The notes under the pieces were generated by a model. The model was not told where the DNA came from and did not search any database. It worked only from the letters and a program-made list of their open reading frames with translations. From a bacterium (GTDB taxonomy: Bacteria; UBP6; JAFGXH01): a stretch of 64,000 nucleotides of DNA. The position numbers and the translations under genes were made by a program. Of this stretch, positions 62,285-64,000 are shown in pieces; position 1 is the stretch's first letter, and each line of letters starts with the position of its first letter. The stretch is from contig JAMOQH010000182.1 of assembly GCA_027064085.1 (NCBI GenBank), positions 1-64,000 of the forward strand. The letters run 5' to 3'.

Positions 62285-62350
62285 AAAAAAGAAACAAGCA
62301 AAGCTTGATTACTTTTTTCTCTGTAATAGACTTTTAAGGCTATGAAAGAG
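62285..62350. repeat. REP-like sequence downstream of the transposase
   Basis: GAAACAAGCAAAGCTTG with ATTACTTTTTTCTCTGTAATAGAC and GGCTATGAAAG. On the opposite strand it reads CTTTCATAGCC...TATTACAG, related to the elements after gdhA and hppA; its other half resembles 121-151. It may also serve as a terminator for the flanking genes. Confidence 0.45.
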
Positions 62351-62353
62351 TAA

Positions 62354-62800
62354 TTATAACTTAAATCCTAAAGATTTTAGCTTTTTAATTAAAAGTTCTT
62401 TATTTTTAAACTTTCCAACATGCCTGAAAATTTCATTTCCATCTTTATCATAAAAAATTTGAGTTGGAATAAGCCTCACATTTAACTCTTTAGAGGCATT
62501 TCTTTCTTTTCCTATATCTATAAAATAAGTTTTAAATTTAGGATAATCTTCTTTTATTTGCTGTAACATAAGAGCCATTTGCTTACAAGATTTACAACTA
62601 TCACTTCCAACTTCAAACATTACCGCTTGATTTTTTCCTAATTCTTTCATTGCAATATTAAATTTTGTTTGTTTTAATGCTTTTCCCGAATATTTTTTTA
62701 AGTTTTTAACTCCATTTTTCTTGTTTATTAATTTATTGTTATCAATTTTATTACAGCTAAAAATAATAAATAAACTTAATACTATAACTATAAACTTCAT
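62354..62800 (-). CDS. Thioredoxin-fold lipoprotein
   Basis: A 148-residue protein with lipobox IIFSC. The redox motif is CKSC in FEVGSDSCKSCKQM, and the cis-Pro is in VRLIPTQIFYD. The order of strands and the ending FRHVGKFKNKELLIKKL fit a TlpA/thioredoxin-like protein. It would receive electrons in the periplasm from the CcdA-like protein encoded 10 nt upstream. AGGAG precedes the ATG. Confidence 0.88.
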   Translation of the reverse strand: MKFIVIVLSLFIIFSCNKIDNNKLINKKNGVKNLKKYSGKALKQTKFNIAMKELGKNQAVMFEVGSDSCKSCKQMALMLQQIKEDYPKFKTYFIDIGKERNASKELNVRLIPTQIFYDKDGNEIFRHVGKFKNKELLIKKLKSLGFKL

Positions 62801-62810
62801 ATTACTCCTT

Positions 62811-63512
62811 TTAAAATTGTTTATATGCTTGCATAAAAAAGTATATTGCTATTAAAAATAATACAATACTAAACCCTTTATTAAGTATACTACTCAAAAT
62901 TCCTAATTTTTTATTCTTTATTATTTTTTCTGTAAATCCCATAGAAACACCTGCTAATAATAATAATAATCCATGACCTATGGCAAAAGCAATAATCATA
63001 ATATAGGAATAAGCATAATTTGACTCACTTGCAACCGCAATTATTGTTGCTAATGGAGCTGATGCACAAGGGGTACTAACTAAACCAAAAACTCCACCTA
63101 TTAATAATGCCCCAAAAAGTTTAAATTTTATTAGTTTTTGCACGATTCCATCTTTACTTACACTTGGAAATATACCTAAACCATATAAACCAACTAAAAT
63201 AGTTACTATTGATGCCATAATATAAACCCAAGCAGGAGCTATAGATAATAATCCTCCAAATTTTGCAACAATAAAAGCCAAAATAGAAAAGCTAATAACT
63301 AAACCAATAACAAATAAAATAGAGAACAGATAAGTAAATTTAACTTTTTCTTTTTTCTTCATTCCATCACTTAGTTTTACTATAGAACCTATAAGTAAGG
63401 GTAGAGTTAAAATTGAACAAGGTGCAAGTGAGCTTATTGCTCCTACTAAAAAAGAGGCTAAAATAGCAAGCAAACCATGAGCATTTATAATATTTATTAA
63501 AGTATCTTCCAT
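62811..63512 (-). CDS. CcdA/DsbD-type membrane electron carrier
   Basis: A 233-residue protein with about six helices. The two Cys sites are in ISSLAPCSILTLPLLIGS and LVSTPCASAPLATIIAVA, in helices 1 and 4, as in CcdA. It passes reducing power across the membrane. The ATG overlaps the upstream gene's stop (TAATG). Together with the CxxC mini-thioredoxin and the lipoprotein thioredoxin it forms one thiol relay. Confidence 0.88.
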   Translation of the reverse strand: MEDTLINIINAHGLLAILASFLVGAISSLAPCSILTLPLLIGSIVKLSDGMKKKEKVKFTYLFSILFVIGLVISFSILAFIVAKFGGLLSIAPAWVYIMASIVTILVGLYGLGIFPSVSKDGIVQKLIKFKLFGALLIGGVFGLVSTPCASAPLATIIAVASESNYAYSYIMIIAFAIGHGLLLLLAGVSMGFTEKIIKNKKLGILSSILNKGFSIVLFLIAIYFFMQAYKQF

Positions 63513-63760
63513 TACTTAATAACTCTCTGATTTATTATCTCTATAATTTGTGGAACTTTTAACAGTTTACCTGACGTAATAACTTCTCTATTTATAACAA
63601 AAGAAGGTGTTGAAGTTACACCATATTTCATGATTTCATCTAATTCTTCAACCTTTTCAATTTCTATACCCTTTAAACCAGATTTTTTAATAGCTTTTTC
63701 TGTATTTTTATACAAAGCCTTACAACTAGCACAGCCCATTCCCAAAATTTGAATTTTCAT
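63512..63760 (-). CDS. CxxC mini-thioredoxin (redox-active disulfide protein 2 family)
   Basis: An 82-residue protein: ILGMGCASCKALYKNTEKAI with CASC, then GVTSTPSFVINREVITSG with the cis-Pro. It is the short thioredoxin type (TM0996/MTH895) often encoded with ArsP-like permeases. AGGAG precedes the ATG. It is between the permease and the CcdA-like gene. Confidence 0.9.
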   Translation of the reverse strand: MKIQILGMGCASCKALYKNTEKAIKKSGLKGIEIEKVEELDEIMKYGVTSTPSFVINREVITSGKLLKVPQIIEIINQRVIK

Positions 63761-63768
63761 ATTTACTC

Positions 63769-64000
63769 CTAAATTAAAAAATTAAATAAATAGCCAATAG
63801 CAATTATTCCAATTCCTACTATTGCAAAAAATATCATTATTAATTTTATATGCATAACTCTTTTTAATATCATTGCTTCTGGAAGTGACAAGGCTGTTAC
63901 GGCCATCATAAAAGATAGAGCAGTGCCTAATTCCATTCCTTTTTGTGTTAAAACTTCAACTAAGGGCATAATTCCAGCAGCATTTGAATACATCGGAATA
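63769..64000 (-). CDS. ArsP/DUF318-like permease, C-terminal part (cut by the window end)
   Basis: The frame enters from the right edge (IPMYSNAAGIMPLVEVLTQKGMELGTALSFMMAVTALSLPEAMILKRV...). YSNAAGIMPLVE and the SLPE block match the C-terminal half of COG0701 permeases. It is the first visible gene of the operon with the mini-thioredoxin, the CcdA-like protein and the lipoprotein thioredoxin. The ATG at 63993 is only an internal Met. Confidence 0.85.
   Translation of the reverse strand, partial: IPMYSNAAGIMPLVEVLTQKGMELGTALSFMMAVTALSLPEAMILKRVMHIKLIMIFFAIVGIGIIAIGYLFNFLI

Overview
This is an AT-rich bacterial chromosome segment (roughly 30 % GC by eye) from a diderm. It encodes two complete RND tripartite efflux systems, an Mla-type phospholipid transport operon and many secreted lipoproteins. 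Several traits point to a low-GC, uncultured relative of the Myxococcota or another delta-like lineage. These are the EGF-like Cys-rich lipoproteins, the MopE-like DNNCN metal-binding motifs, CTPDC-type repeats with a lamin-tail domain, an FHA-GAF-sigma54 activator, the Kelch and FG-GAP/UnbV lipoproteins, and two REP-associated Y1 transposases. The placement is an inference from gene content. I saw no rRNA, tRNA or CRISPR array.

Layout. 1-2311 is an accessory islet: the tail of an unknown gene, a higBA toxin-antitoxin pair whose antitoxin carries an ImmA/IrrE protease domain, and a scrap that looks like a restriction-system (hsdM/hsdS) junction. The islet lies between two copies of the 3' end of the neighbouring RND gene. 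2312-7819 (minus) is efflux operon 1 (TolC, adaptor, RND pump). 7982-8479 is a Cys-rich lipoprotein. 8730-18043 (plus) is a compact, mostly overlapping gene run: two small unknown proteins, a MutL/GlmL-type ASKHA ATPase without any B12 mutase, a barrel-sandwich protein, a DUF6754-like Fn3 membrane protein, three further membrane proteins, a rhomboid protease and a 50-residue peptide. I regard this run as the best candidate for an undescribed envelope system. A terminator and a promoter separate it from 18128-22955, which holds a TPR-like protein, an FHA-GAF-AAA+ regulator and two lipoproteins.

23143-35556 carries gdhA, a REP-associated transposase, an NRDE protein, large surface lipoproteins (FG-GAP/UnbV, lamin tail, Kelch/MopE), a free-standing SecD P1-like protein, an SDR and two small proteins. 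35542-48730 is mainly housekeeping: rppH, lpdA, a lipoprotein-mlaE-mlaF-mlaD-pnp operon, an EGF lipoprotein, a CPBP protease, and divergent ftsY and pth-hppA. 49062-51471 holds rlmF, a rhodanese and apbE.

51580-58927 (minus) is efflux operon 2. Its outer-membrane component has a periplasmic-binding-protein-like domain fused in front of TolC, and a TetR gene lies upstream. Three copies of a 17-bp palindrome sit at the two promoters of this locus, which gives a nearly complete picture of its regulation. 59108-64000 holds split ArsP-like permeases, a small Cys protein, a radical SAM protein, a REP-associated transposase with tandem repeats between two REP palindromes inside its own gene, and a thiol-redox set (lipoprotein thioredoxin, CcdA-like protein, CxxC mini-thioredoxin, permease) that runs off the window end.
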